Shown here: positions 32,081-41,356 of the stretch, in pieces
Numbering within the stretch: position 1 is the first letter of the stretch
How the letters are laid out: each line of letters begins with the position of its first letter
Assembly: GCF_003569045.1 (NCBI RefSeq)
Contig: NZ_BFCB01000002.1
Coordinates: 1,469,506-1,533,505 of the forward strand
From: Aggregatilinea lenta
GTDB lineage: Bacteria > Chloroflexota > Anaerolineae > Aggregatilineales > Aggregatilineaceae
Reading direction: 5' to 3'
DNA length: 64,000 nt
Made by a program: the position numbers and the translations under genes
Notes under the pieces: generated by a model
Databases searched by the model: none
What the model saw: only the letters and a program-made list of their open reading frames with translations
What the model was told of the DNA's origin: nothing

Positions 32081-32605
32081 TTACTTCTTCTTCTCCGTGG
32101 CGGGCGCGAGCACCATCAGCATCGTTCGCCCTTCCATGTTCGGAGACTGCTCCACGACGGCAACGTCATCCAGTTCTTCGGCCACTTCGCGCAGCATATC
32201 GCGCGCAATTTCCGGGTAGGTGATCTCACGGCCACGGAAGCGAATCCGCACCTTGACCTTCATACCCTCTTCCAGCCAGCGGCGAGCATCGCGCACTTTG
32301 AACGACCGGTGATGGTCGTCGGTCTTGGGCCGTAACCGGATTTCTTTGACTTCAATCGTCTTTTGAAGCTTGCGCGCTTCGCGTTCTTTTTTCGCGCGCT
32401 CGTACTGGAACTTGCCAAAATCCATCACCTTGCAAACGGGTGGGGTTGCGTTGGGTGAGACTTCGACGAGATCCAATCCGCGCTCGTTCGCAATCCGCAT
32501 GGCTTCTTGAATGGATATGACGCCCAGGTTCTCGTTCTGGTCGGTGATGACACGAACCTCGCGTGCGCGTATCCGTTCGTTAATCCGGTATTCGCTAGTG
32601 CTGAT
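32081..32605 (-). CDS. infC: Translation initiation factor IF-3, with an AUC start codon
   Basis: A 174-residue IF-3 of normal length if translation starts at ATC (32605-32603). The N-domain begins ISTSEYRINERIRAREVRVI, the linker has EVSPNATPPVCKVMDFGKF, and the C-domain ends with EGRTMLMVLAP. The only in-frame ATG lies 36 codons downstream and would delete half of the N-domain. There is no ATG, GTG or TTG upstream in frame. AGGGGTTAGG lies just before the ATC. IF-3 discriminates against non-standard start codons, and infC genes commonly use one (AUU in E. coli) for autoregulation. The gene leads the infC-rpmI-rplT operon. Confidence 0.93.
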   Translation of the reverse strand: MSTSEYRINERIRAREVRVITDQNENLGVISIQEAMRIANERGLDLVEVSPNATPPVCKVMDFGKFQYERAKKEREARKLQKTIEVKEIRLRPKTDDHHRSFKVRDARRWLEEGMKVKVRIRFRGREITYPEIARDMLREVAEELDDVAVVEQSPNMEGRTMLMVLAPATEKKK

Positions 32606-32662
32606 GGTCCTAACCCCTGATTTCTCTAAATTGACACGTGCTCTTGCTGATTGTGTGGCAGC

Positions 32663-32691
32663 AGTTTAACATAGCGACTGCGTTTCGTCAA
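32663..32691 (-). promoter_or_regulatory. infC operon promoter
   Basis: Minus-strand TTGACG (32691-32686), 17-nt spacer, TAAACT (32668-32663). Start of transcription near 32656, about 50 nt before the ATC start codon. Confidence 0.75.
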
Positions 32692-32706
32692 CCGTCATCC
32701 GGGCGG

Positions 32707-35700
32707 TCAGCGGCAGGTTTTCTCGCTCAATCGAGTGCCGTCTACACGCACGCCCTCGCACGGCACAGCCGCCTCGCCCATCTCGTCGCGCCCGACCGGG
32801 ATCGTCACGGTGAAGGTGCTGCCCACGCCCAGCTCGCTGGTCAGCTCGATACAACCCTCGTGCAGATCCACGATCTCCTTGACGATCGACAGCCCCAGCC
32901 CCGTACCGGACGCGATGCGCGTCGCGGTGCGCGCGCGGAAGAAGCGGTCGAAGACGTAGTTCTGCTCCTCCGGCGCAATGCCAATCCCGGAATCGGTGAT
33001 CGACAGGCGTACTTCGCCTTGTCCCTGCTCCATCTCGACCGCGATCTGCCCGCCTTCGGACGTGTACTTGATCGCGTTGCTCAGCAGGTTGCGGAACACG
33101 CGCTCCAACTGGTGCGCGTCACCCTCGACGAAGCAGTCGTCGTCGAGGCCGGCCAGCCGGAACGACAGCGATTTTTCGTCGCTCACCGGGCGCATGGTCG
33201 CCAGCACGCTGTGGTACAGGTCGGAGAGGTTGATCCAGCGTTTTTGCAGTGTCGCACGCTTCGAATCGAAGCGGGACAGCTCCAGAATGTCTTCGATCAG
33301 CTCGCGCAGGATGTGCGCCTGCTGCTCGACGTCGGCCAGCATCTCCTGCCGCTCGTCGTCCTCGAAGCGCGCATAGTACTTGAGCAGCGTGCTCACCTGG
33401 AGCAAAATCGCGGACAGCGGCGTGCGCAGCTCGTGCGACACCGTGGAGACAAAGCGGCCCTTCAGCTCGTCCAGCTCGCGGAAGTACGTGACGTCGTGCA
33501 GCACGATCACCGTGCCCAGGTCCGCCCCGCCGCCGTCGCGGATGTCGGCGCTGTGCGCCTGCACCGATCGACGCATCATCCGCGCAATAACCGGGCAGCC
33601 CCCCGTGGGGTCCTGCCGCCAATCGGTCTGGAGCCAACACGGCCAGGCCGGATTCTTGCGCTCCGCGCCTTCGCAGCGTTCCAGCAGGCACTGCGCCAGC
33701 ACGCCCCCTTCATCCACCAGTGGATCGACGGGCAGCGCGAACTCGACGTTCACCGGGCCGGGGGTCGTCGGGCGTGTGGACTGGAACCACGCCATCAGCA
33801 GCCGCGCCGCCTCCTGCGGACCGCCCGCCTCCTCCGGGTAGAAGGTGAACAGATCGTCCGCCGCGGGGTTCATCAGGATCAGGTTGCCCTTGGGGTCGAA
33901 CACCAAGAGGCCGTCCGCCACGCTGCGCAGAATCGTGCGCAGGTGGGCTTCGCCGCGCACCGCCTCGGTATACAGCGCGGCATTCGCCAGCGCCACGCCG
34001 ATCTGCCGCCCGATAGCATCCAGCATATGCGTTTCTTCGGTGCGCCACGGACGCGGCTGGTCGTTCACCAGCGTGATGATGCCCTGGATGTGATCCTTGC
34101 GCCAGATGGGCACGCTCACCACCGCCGACACACCCGTCTCGCGTGCGATGTCGAGATCCTCCTGGGGGGCAGCCCCAGGCAGGGACACGTCCGGCGTGCC
34201 CGGCACGATGCCCGTCACCAGCGCGAGATCCGTCTCCGAAATGCCATAATGCGCGGCGAGCTTGAGCGTTTCGGAGTCGGCATTGAGCAGGTAGATCGCG
34301 CCGCCCATCACGCTGAGTTCCTCGACCGCCGTCTTCAGCACGCCGTCGAGCATCTCACCCATATCCAGCGAGCTGCTGAGGGTCTGCGCTACGGCGTTGC
34401 GCACGCTGAGGTCCACCGTGCGCACATCGACGCGCTGTTCCAGCTCGTCCGTGTACTGGCGGATCTCGTCATAAAGCTGGCGGTTTTCGAGCACGACCGC
34501 CACGCGCTCGGCGAACGCGCTGAGGATCGAGCGGTCCTGGACGGAAAACGCGTGCGGTTCCGCGCTTTGCAGGTCCAGCACGCCGATCAAACCCTTGGCC
34601 GTCGTCAGCGGGATGACCAACTCGGACCGGGCGCGCGGTGCTGCCTGCCCCGGCGACAGGTCTGTCGGCACGATGTCGGGCAGATAGATCAGGGACTCGG
34701 TGTGCACCGCCTCGGTGACAGGTGAAATCTGGGCCAGCTCGATCGGGCCGGTTGTGCGCAGGCGGTTGTTCCCGGCACGGTCCAGGCGGATGCAGCGGTC
34801 CTGCTCGCGGTCCACCAGGAACACGGCACAGTCCACGCCGCCGAACTCGTCCGTCACGGCCTGGGAGATCTGCGCGCCCACGTCCTTTAGCTCCGCCGAG
34901 GACGACAGCGACGTAAAGAGGAAGCTGGTGCCCCGATGCAGCACAGCCATCTCTTCAGCGTGGCGGCTCAGCTCCGCATAGAGACGCGTGTTTTCCATCG
35001 CGATCGCGGTCTGGTTGGCAAACGCTCGCAGCCATTCGGCGTGTGTCGAGGTGAACATGTCGCTGTGGCGGCTGAGCAGGCTGACAATGCCCACCGTCTT
35101 GCCCTCGATCTGCATGGGCACAGCCAGATACGAGGCGGGGATAGCATCCGGCGACACGAGCGGCCAGTCTTCCGCCCACCCTAATTCAGACGTCGCGCCG
35201 ATGACGTACGGCGCTCCCTGCTCCACCACCGTGCGCAGCGGCGAGAGCATGTCAGGCGTGAAGCGCATCTTGCGCAGGCGGTCGTCGGCCCCGGTATCGG
35301 GAAAATCCAGCCCACGATGGAAGACAAACCGCCCGGCAGCGCCTTCGATCAGCATGACGCTCAACGCGTCGTAGTTGATGAGCTGGCCGACTGTGTCCGC
35401 CAGTTGATCGAACACGCCGTCGATCTCCACCGTGCCGCCCAACGCCGTCGCAAGATCGCGCAGTGCTTCAGCCAGTTGGCGCTGCTCGCGCTCGGCCTGG
35501 AACAACTGCGCCGTCTGGATGGCAACCGCCGTCTGGTTGGCGAACAGGCGCATCAGGCGCGCGTCGTGCTCGCCGAACGTGCGGCGCGACTGGTCAGCCG
35601 CCGCCAGGAACACGCCGAGTGTCTGGCCCTGACGGGTGATGGGCACGGCAATGGCACTCTGGTTGTCGTAGTTCCAGGATGCGAGGCGCCGGCCCTGCCA

Positions 35701-38358
35701 CTGGGTGAAGTCGTTGACGATCTCGACGTCATTGGTTTCGAGCACGCCGCCTGCCAGCCCCTGCCCCCGCACAACAGAGAACCCCGGCCTGACCTCGTCG
35801 AACCCAAACCCCACGCGCCACACCAGCGTTTCGGTCTCAGGCTGGTACAGGTATATGCCGCCCCGGTCGGCGTTGAGGATGCGCACCATGTCCTCGACGA
35901 GCGCGCACAGCAGCGTGTCGAGATCGAGCGTCGTCCCGATGTTGAGCATCATGCCGCGCAGCGTTTCCAGCTCTTTGGCGTGCTGCTGCACCCGGTCATA
36001 CAACTGCGCGTTGCGGATGGCCGTGGCGGTTTGCGCGGCAAAGGTTTGCAGGCGCTCGACGTGCGTTGCCGTGTAGCAGTTGATCCGGGCATCGTCCACG
36101 CTGAGCATGCCGATTACGTCGCCGCCCAGCTCGATCGGGATGCACAGGTGTGACCGCACCCAGTCCAACGCCGGCATGTCCAGCCGGTCGAACGACTCGC
36201 GCACATCCGGGACCAGCAGCGGCCTGTGCTCGTGGATCACCTGATGCGTGCAGGCCGTCAACGCGCCCAACGAGATCAGGATGTCGTCGGTGACTTCGCT
36301 GCTGTACCCGGCGCTGCGAACAAGGTGTGCCTTGTCGCCGTCGAGCAAAATGATATGGGCCGCGTCGTGCTCGACCACTTTGTTCAGGCTGGTCAGAATG
36401 TGGGTCAGCACCTCGCCCAACTGCAGGCTGCTGCCGATGATCTCCGCCGTGTCGCGCAGGGCCTCGATCACCTGCCGCTGTTCGCGCTCGGCAATTTCGC
36501 CGCGCTGGCGCACGATGGCCGCGCCGAGAATCCCCGCGAGATTGCGCAGCGCCTCGACCTCGACCGGCATCCATTCGTGGTGCGCGGCATAATTGTCGAT
36601 GCGCAGGAAGCCCCACCAATCGCCGTCGGTGAAAATGGGCACGACGGCGAACGAAGCCACGCCGTCCGCTTCCAGCAGGGCGCGCTCCTGGGGAGAGCGG
36701 TCGCGCACCAGCCCGTACAGCACCTGCCCCTGGCTGAGCGTCTCCTCCCACGCCGCACACGCCTCCGCTTCGAGCGGGTTGTTCTGGCCGGACGGCGGCA
36801 GCTGCACTTCGCCCGCGCGCCATTCGCAGCGCCGGGAAACGACCCGCTGGCCGCCCGGCTCGCGCTCGTTCTCAAACAGGGCCACACGGCTGTCAGGAAC
36901 TGCCCTGCCCAAGCGCGCCAGCACCTCCGACAGCGCCGCGTCGAGCGATCCCGATTGCAGCAACTGCTCGCTGGCCCCGGCGAGCGCTTCCAGAATCGCG
37001 TCCCGCCGCCGCAGGGCTTCTTCCGCACGCCGGGCCTGGGTCACGTCGCGCACGATCGCGGTGACTTCGTCCGTGCCGCTGGGCACAAAGCGCGCTTCAA
37101 ACTCGCCGGCACTGTCGTCCCTGGGAAGCTGGTAAGTGAAGATCTGGATGTCGCCTGTCTCCAGCGTACGCTCGATCACCCGGCAGATCCGGTTCGCCAG
37201 ATGCGGCGGCAGAATCTCGCGCACGTGCTGCCCCATGAAACGCTCTGCCGGAGCGAACAACTGCATATCGCTGGACGGCTTGTAGTCGACGAACACGCCC
37301 TGCCGGTTGAAGCGGAACATCAGGTCGGGGATGGCGCTCAGAAGCGCGCGCATGCGGACCTCGCTGCGATACAGCGCCGATTCCGTGGTGCGCTGGTAGG
37401 TGATGTCGTGGAACAGGACCTGCACCGAGGGGCGGCCCTCGAAGGTGGAGCGGAAGGGAACCACCTCAAGCTCGCACAGCGCGCCGTCCAGCCGCACGAT
37501 CTGCTCGCGGATCGGCTTGACCGGCGCGTCCTGGTCCAGGCTGATCGCGCGCAGATCGAAAACGTCCGACGTGGGATAAATAAAGTCTTCCGCGCGCAGA
37601 TTCAGCACGTCTTGAAGCCGGGTTGCGCCGAGGATCTTCAGCGCCGGGTGGTTCGCGTAAACGATCTTGTCGTCCACATAGACCAGCATGCCCATCGGGG
37701 ATCGCTCGACGAGCTGGCGGTACTTGGCTTCGCTGTCGATCAGCTGGCTCCGCCGCTCGTGCTCGATCGCCTGGTAATAGCGCAGCACCAGACTCATGGT
37801 CGCCAGACCGAACAGCACGAAACCCAGGCCGTGCATGATCAAATCGGCCAGCGACCATTCCGGCACGACCAGCGGCAGCAGCAGCGTCACCGCGACGATG
37901 CTCACCGTGAGTGCGGCCAGCGCACGGCGGGGCAGCAGCAGCGCCCCGATACCGGTCACCAGCAGCAAATAGTGCAGCAGGCCGATGTTCATGCGGTGGA
38001 CCGCCAGCCCAAACACCACGCCCGCCGCCGTGACGATCAAGATCAGGGACGATGCCTGCACGTAGCCCCTGGCGTTCAGCCACCGCGCGCCCCCGGCGGC
38101 CACAGCGACCAGGACCACACCGATCAGCTCCGGGCTGCGCCACAACGTACCGGTCTCGCCGTGATGGTAGGCCGCCACGACCGAGAGCACGAACCCAAAA
38201 GGAATGAGCGCGTAAATCAGGATGGTTTGCAGCCAGAGGATATAACGTGATCGATCGCCATCGAAGCGGGCACCAGGAGCCAGGCCGCGATTGAAGGCGT
38301 TAATGCGCGACCGGAGCTGGCCTGTTAGTCTGGGCGTCCTCACAAACGAGTCCCTCAT
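32707..38358 (-). CDS. Very large multi-PAS/multi-GAF membrane sensor histidine kinase
   Basis: An 1883-residue sensor kinase. Residues about 40-205 contain six hydrophobic helices. Two PAS domains follow (about 215-335 and 345-455), then six GAF-like domains in series (about 465-1500), several joined by signalling helices such as ALRDTAEIIGSSLQLGEVL and LRDLATALGGTVEIDGVF. A third PAS domain covers about 1510-1620. The kinase core has the phospho-acceptor His1642 in VSTVSHELRTPLSAI, N box FRNLLSNAIKYT, G1 TDSGIGIAPEE and G2 GTGLGLSIVKE. No receiver domain is fused and no response regulator lies next to it. It should autophosphorylate in response to combined small-molecule or redox cues. Confidence 0.93.
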   Translation of the reverse strand: MRDSFVRTPRLTGQLRSRINAFNRGLAPGARFDGDRSRYILWLQTILIYALIPFGFVLSVVAAYHHGETGTLWRSPELIGVVLVAVAAGGARWLNARGYVQASSLILIVTAAGVVFGLAVHRMNIGLLHYLLLVTGIGALLLPRRALAALTVSIVAVTLLLPLVVPEWSLADLIMHGLGFVLFGLATMSLVLRYYQAIEHERRSQLIDSEAKYRQLVERSPMGMLVYVDDKIVYANHPALKILGATRLQDVLNLRAEDFIYPTSDVFDLRAISLDQDAPVKPIREQIVRLDGALCELEVVPFRSTFEGRPSVQVLFHDITYQRTTESALYRSEVRMRALLSAIPDLMFRFNRQGVFVDYKPSSDMQLFAPAERFMGQHVREILPPHLANRICRVIERTLETGDIQIFTYQLPRDDSAGEFEARFVPSGTDEVTAIVRDVTQARRAEEALRRRDAILEALAGASEQLLQSGSLDAALSEVLARLGRAVPDSRVALFENEREPGGQRVVSRRCEWRAGEVQLPPSGQNNPLEAEACAAWEETLSQGQVLYGLVRDRSPQERALLEADGVASFAVVPIFTDGDWWGFLRIDNYAAHHEWMPVEVEALRNLAGILGAAIVRQRGEIAEREQRQVIEALRDTAEIIGSSLQLGEVLTHILTSLNKVVEHDAAHIILLDGDKAHLVRSAGYSSEVTDDILISLGALTACTHQVIHEHRPLLVPDVRESFDRLDMPALDWVRSHLCIPIELGGDVIGMLSVDDARINCYTATHVERLQTFAAQTATAIRNAQLYDRVQQHAKELETLRGMMLNIGTTLDLDTLLCALVEDMVRILNADRGGIYLYQPETETLVWRVGFGFDEVRPGFSVVRGQGLAGGVLETNDVEIVNDFTQWQGRRLASWNYDNQSAIAVPITRQGQTLGVFLAAADQSRRTFGEHDARLMRLFANQTAVAIQTAQLFQAEREQRQLAEALRDLATALGGTVEIDGVFDQLADTVGQLINYDALSVMLIEGAAGRFVFHRGLDFPDTGADDRLRKMRFTPDMLSPLRTVVEQGAPYVIGATSELGWAEDWPLVSPDAIPASYLAVPMQIEGKTVGIVSLLSRHSDMFTSTHAEWLRAFANQTAIAMENTRLYAELSRHAEEMAVLHRGTSFLFTSLSSSAELKDVGAQISQAVTDEFGGVDCAVFLVDREQDRCIRLDRAGNNRLRTTGPIELAQISPVTEAVHTESLIYLPDIVPTDLSPGQAAPRARSELVIPLTTAKGLIGVLDLQSAEPHAFSVQDRSILSAFAERVAVVLENRQLYDEIRQYTDELEQRVDVRTVDLSVRNAVAQTLSSSLDMGEMLDGVLKTAVEELSVMGGAIYLLNADSETLKLAAHYGISETDLALVTGIVPGTPDVSLPGAAPQEDLDIARETGVSAVVSVPIWRKDHIQGIITLVNDQPRPWRTEETHMLDAIGRQIGVALANAALYTEAVRGEAHLRTILRSVADGLLVFDPKGNLILMNPAADDLFTFYPEEAGGPQEAARLLMAWFQSTRPTTPGPVNVEFALPVDPLVDEGGVLAQCLLERCEGAERKNPAWPCWLQTDWRQDPTGGCPVIARMMRRSVQAHSADIRDGGGADLGTVIVLHDVTYFRELDELKGRFVSTVSHELRTPLSAILLQVSTLLKYYARFEDDERQEMLADVEQQAHILRELIEDILELSRFDSKRATLQKRWINLSDLYHSVLATMRPVSDEKSLSFRLAGLDDDCFVEGDAHQLERVFRNLLSNAIKYTSEGGQIAVEMEQGQGEVRLSITDSGIGIAPEEQNYVFDRFFRARTATRIASGTGLGLSIVKEIVDLHEGCIELTSELGVGSTFTVTIPVGRDEMGEAAVPCEGVRVDGTRLSEKTCR

Positions 38359-38561
38359 GCAAAACGGCTAGATCGAGAATTGGTTAGCAGGTCCTTGGCC
38401 CAACCGGCACAATAAAAATGCCGGTCCGTCAAGAATTGCTCAACCTTCATTATAACCAGCGCCTGACCAAGTTGAGCGTTTGCCGCATAAAATTCAGCCT
38501 TCCTTCATAAATGGGGCCTCACGCGGACGGGCGAAGCACACCTTGCGTCAGGCCAGAATGC

Positions 38562-38589
38562 AAAAGATGGAAGCCTCAATGCTTCCATC
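38562..38589 (-). terminator. Intrinsic terminator of the MBL-nuclease gene
   Basis: GATGGAAGC (minus 38589-38581) pairs perfectly with GCTTCCATC (38574-38566) and is followed by TTTT. It lies about 54 bp after the stop codon. Confidence 0.85.
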
Positions 38590-38642
38590 TGTCAATTTAA
38601 CGTCGATAGGCGGAACGGAGAAACTATACGCCGGGAATGTTG

Positions 38643-40043
38643 CTAAATCGTGAACGTCTGGTGCAGCTCCGGGATATCCACCTGCTCGTATCCGGCCTCG
38701 GTGCGCAGACTTTCGGCCAGACCCGTCGCGGCGTCCGGCTCGCCGTGCACCAAAAACGTGCGCTGCGGCTTCTTGCTGATGGCCTGCGCCCACTCGACCA
38801 GCTCGCCACGGTCGGCGTGGCCGGAGAAGCCGTTGATCACGTCCACCTCGGCGCGCACGCGGTGCTCTTCGCCGAAGATGCGCACCGTCTTGGTGCCCTC
38901 CACCATGCGCCGACCCAGCGTATCCGGCGCCTGCCAGCCGGTGATCAGCACCGTATTGGCCGGGTCGCCCACGCGGTTGCGCAGGTGATGCAGAATGCGT
39001 CCCGCTTCCATCATACCGCTGGCGCTGATAACGATGAACGGCTGGCGCAGCGTGTTGAGTTCCTTGCTCTGCTCAACCGAGCGCGTGTAGCGCAGCCCGG
39101 AAAAGCCGAATGGATCGCCCTCTTCGAGCATGAAGGCGCGGATCTCCGCGTCGAACGCTTCCGGGTGCAGCCGGAACACCGAGGTCGTGTCGATGGCAAG
39201 CGGGCTGTCCACGTAGATCGGCATGGGTGGAATTCGCCCGTCGACCGTCATGCGGTGCAGCGTGTACACCAACTGCTGCGTGCGGCCCACGGCAAACGCG
39301 GGGATGATCACCGCGCCGCCGCGCCGGTAGGTGCGCTGCACGACGTCGCCGAGCTTCTTTTCCGCGTCTTCCACGTCTTCGTGCAGGCGGTTGCCGTAGG
39401 TGCTTTCGAGCAGCAGCACGTCGGCGTGATCGACCGTCTCTGGATCGCGGATGATCGGGATGCCCTTGCGGCCCAGGTCGCCGCTGAAGACCACGCGCAC
39501 GTCGCGCCCCGCCTCCCGATCCTCGATGTCCAGCACGACCACGGCGCTGCCGAGCATATGGCCGGCATCGCAGAATGTGACGGTCACGCCCGGCAGGATC
39601 TCCGAGGGCCGGTGATAGCCGATAGCGCGGAAGTTTTCGAGACAGTTCACCACGTCCGCGATGGTATAGATCGGCTCGACGGGCGTTTCGCCTTTGGCCT
39701 TGCGCTTCTTGTTGACGAAATCGGCGTCTTTTTCCTGGATGTAGCCGCTGTCCATCAGCATGGTGGAGCACAGGTCGCGCGTGGCGAAGGTACACACGAT
39801 GTCGCCCCGGAACCCGGCCTTGACCAGATTCGGGATGTTTCCGCTGTGGTCGATGTGGGCGTGGCTGAGCACCATCACGTCCACTTTACCGGGATCGAAC
39901 GGCAGGTGGCGGTTGCGCTCGCGGGCTTCGTCGCGCTTGCCCTGGTACAGGCCGCAGTCGAGCAAAATCTGCTTGCCGTTGACCTCGATCAGGTGCTGCG
40001 AGCCGGTTACCGTGCGCGCCGCGCCGTGAAATGTGATCCTCAT
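38643..40043 (-). CDS. MBL-fold / beta-CASP RNA-processing exonuclease
   Basis: A 466-residue protein of the CPSF73/YSH1-like bacterial family. The metallo-beta-lactamase core starts MRITFHGAARTVTGS and has the metal motif LSHAHIDHSG; later ligands are in FCDAGHMLGSA and VFSGDLGRKG. The beta-CASP insert follows (PIYVDSPLAI), then SASGMMEAGRILHHL and INGFSGHADRGEL carry motifs A-C. Two metal ions drive hydrolysis of RNA. Bacterial members act as endo- or 5'-3' exonucleases. The start at 40043 is an ATG after a GGGG run. It is followed by a terminator and preceded by a repeat-filled gap to RNase D on the same strand. Confidence 0.93.
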   Translation of the reverse strand: MRITFHGAARTVTGSQHLIEVNGKQILLDCGLYQGKRDEARERNRHLPFDPGKVDVMVLSHAHIDHSGNIPNLVKAGFRGDIVCTFATRDLCSTMLMDSGYIQEKDADFVNKKRKAKGETPVEPIYTIADVVNCLENFRAIGYHRPSEILPGVTVTFCDAGHMLGSAVVVLDIEDREAGRDVRVVFSGDLGRKGIPIIRDPETVDHADVLLLESTYGNRLHEDVEDAEKKLGDVVQRTYRRGGAVIIPAFAVGRTQQLVYTLHRMTVDGRIPPMPIYVDSPLAIDTTSVFRLHPEAFDAEIRAFMLEEGDPFGFSGLRYTRSVEQSKELNTLRQPFIVISASGMMEAGRILHHLRNRVGDPANTVLITGWQAPDTLGRRMVEGTKTVRIFGEEHRVRAEVDVINGFSGHADRGELVEWAQAISKKPQRTFLVHGEPDAATGLAESLRTEAGYEQVDIPELHQTFTI

Positions 40044-40077
40044 GTACCCCGTCTCCTCGCTCCGCCGAACTCAGCCA

Positions 40078-40171
40078 AACACCTCATCCCCCGCTCCTTT
40101 TCTCCTCTCTATTCGGAGATGAAGAGGGGAAAGGAGATGAGCTTTTGCTTACAGCTAACCGCTGTTCGCTG
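40078..40171. repeat. Gene-end composite repeat behind RNase D
   Basis: A diverged copy: from the RNase D stop leftward come GCGGTTAGCTGTAAGC and AAAAGC, then a long imperfect dyad CTCATCTCCTTTCCCC...GGGGGATGAGG. Order and polarity match the copy behind hisS although the dyad sequence differs. Confidence 0.55.
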
Positions 40172-41356
40172 CTACTCGTCCGCGTCCATCTCCTCGTCTT
40201 CGTCCTCAAAGGCCCGGACCAGCACGTCCAGCATCTCGCGCCCGTACTGCGCGCGCCGCCACGGTCCCAGGCCCGGCACGCCGTCCAGATCCTCGACGCT
40301 CGCCGGAGGATTCTTCGCCAGCGCCCACAGCGACTCGCGCGAGACGATCACGTCCGACTCGACGCCGCGCTTGGCCGCGCGCTCTTTGCGCCACGACCGC
40401 AGCGCGTCATAGCGTAACTGCACCTCAGGATCGGGCTGCGGCTTGCGCGCGGGTGGCTCCGGCGGCGGGGCCGCGCGACCGCGTGCGACCGCCTCGATGA
40501 TCTGATCGCCGTAGCGCCGCGCCCGGTCCAAGGACAGGCCCTTCGCGTTTTGCAGGTCCTCCACGCGGCGCGGATCGAGCAGCACGATCTGCACCAGGGC
40601 CGCGTCATTGAAAATCTTGAACGAAGGCAGATCCCGGCGGCGGGCGATCTCGTCGCGCAGCGCGTACAGCTCGCGCACAACGGCCATCTGCGCGCGGTTG
40701 AGCGTGCGCGCGTGCCCCATGCGCCAGTAGCCGTCGGGGTCGAACGTCTGCCGCGCGGCGGGTAGATCGGGCAGCGCCGCGAACGTCTCCTGGGCTTCTT
40801 CCAGGTGGCCCTTCGTGGTGAGCTGGTTCAGCAGCAGATCGCGCAGCTCCGGCAGATAGTGCGTGTCCATCTGGGCGTAAATGAGCTGTTCAGCCGGCAG
40901 CGGGCGCATCGCCCAATCCGCCTGCTGGTAGCGCTTCTCCGCGCGGATCCCGAAGTGGCCCTCCAGAATGCTGCCCAGGCCGAACTGGTCCCAACCGCAG
41001 ATGCGCGCGGCGATCATCGTGTCGAAGAGGTTGGCGAACTCAAAGTTGAAGTCGCGCTTCATCGTCATGATGTCGTATTCGGCGGCGTGAAAGACCGTCT
41101 CAACGGCGGGATCGGCCAGCAGCTCGCCCAGTGGACTCATGTCGTCCATGGCCAGCGGGTCGATGATATAGTCGTGCTCGCGGGTGGAAAGCTGCACCAG
41201 GCAGACCTGCTCGTAATAGGCGTACAGGCTGTTGGATTCGGTATCCACGGTGATGAGGGGCTGTCCGCGCAGATCGTCGACCAGGCGGCGCAGGTCGGAC
41301 GAATGGCGGATGATTTCGGCGGGCGGCAAGATCGGCGGATTCGCTTTCACAACCAC
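40172..41356 (-). CDS. rnd: Ribonuclease D with HRDC domain
   Basis: A 394-residue DEDDy exonuclease. Exo I is LITVDTESNSLY, Exo II is VFHAAEYDIMTMKRD, and Exo III is IYAQMDTHYLPEL with the catalytic Tyr. The HRDC domain at about 205-285 (LNRAQMAVVRELYALRDEIARR) binds nucleic acid. RNase D trims tRNA 3-prime ends. A second helical segment and a very acidic tail (AFEDEDEEMDADE) follow. The start is GTG: 41356 is listed, but GTG at 41350 would overlap the CorA stop as GTGA and is just as plausible, so coupling to corA is likely in either case. Confidence 0.92.
   Translation of the reverse strand: MVVKANPPILPPAEIIRHSSDLRRLVDDLRGQPLITVDTESNSLYAYYEQVCLVQLSTREHDYIIDPLAMDDMSPLGELLADPAVETVFHAAEYDIMTMKRDFNFEFANLFDTMIAARICGWDQFGLGSILEGHFGIRAEKRYQQADWAMRPLPAEQLIYAQMDTHYLPELRDLLLNQLTTKGHLEEAQETFAALPDLPAARQTFDPDGYWRMGHARTLNRAQMAVVRELYALRDEIARRRDLPSFKIFNDAALVQIVLLDPRRVEDLQNAKGLSLDRARRYGDQIIEAVARGRAAPPPEPPARKPQPDPEVQLRYDALRSWRKERAAKRGVESDVIVSRESLWALAKNPPASVEDLDGVPGLGPWRRAQYGREMLDVLVRAFEDEDEEMDADE

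Noticed and set aside
32081-32500. infC starting at the first ATG
   Set aside because: It would lack the conserved N-terminal 36 residues, which are encoded immediately upstream in frame and start at ATC behind a good ribosome binding site.
36226-38250. 674-codon plus-strand ORF
   Set aside because: Antisense of the 1883-residue kinase gene, which has clear domains on the other strand.
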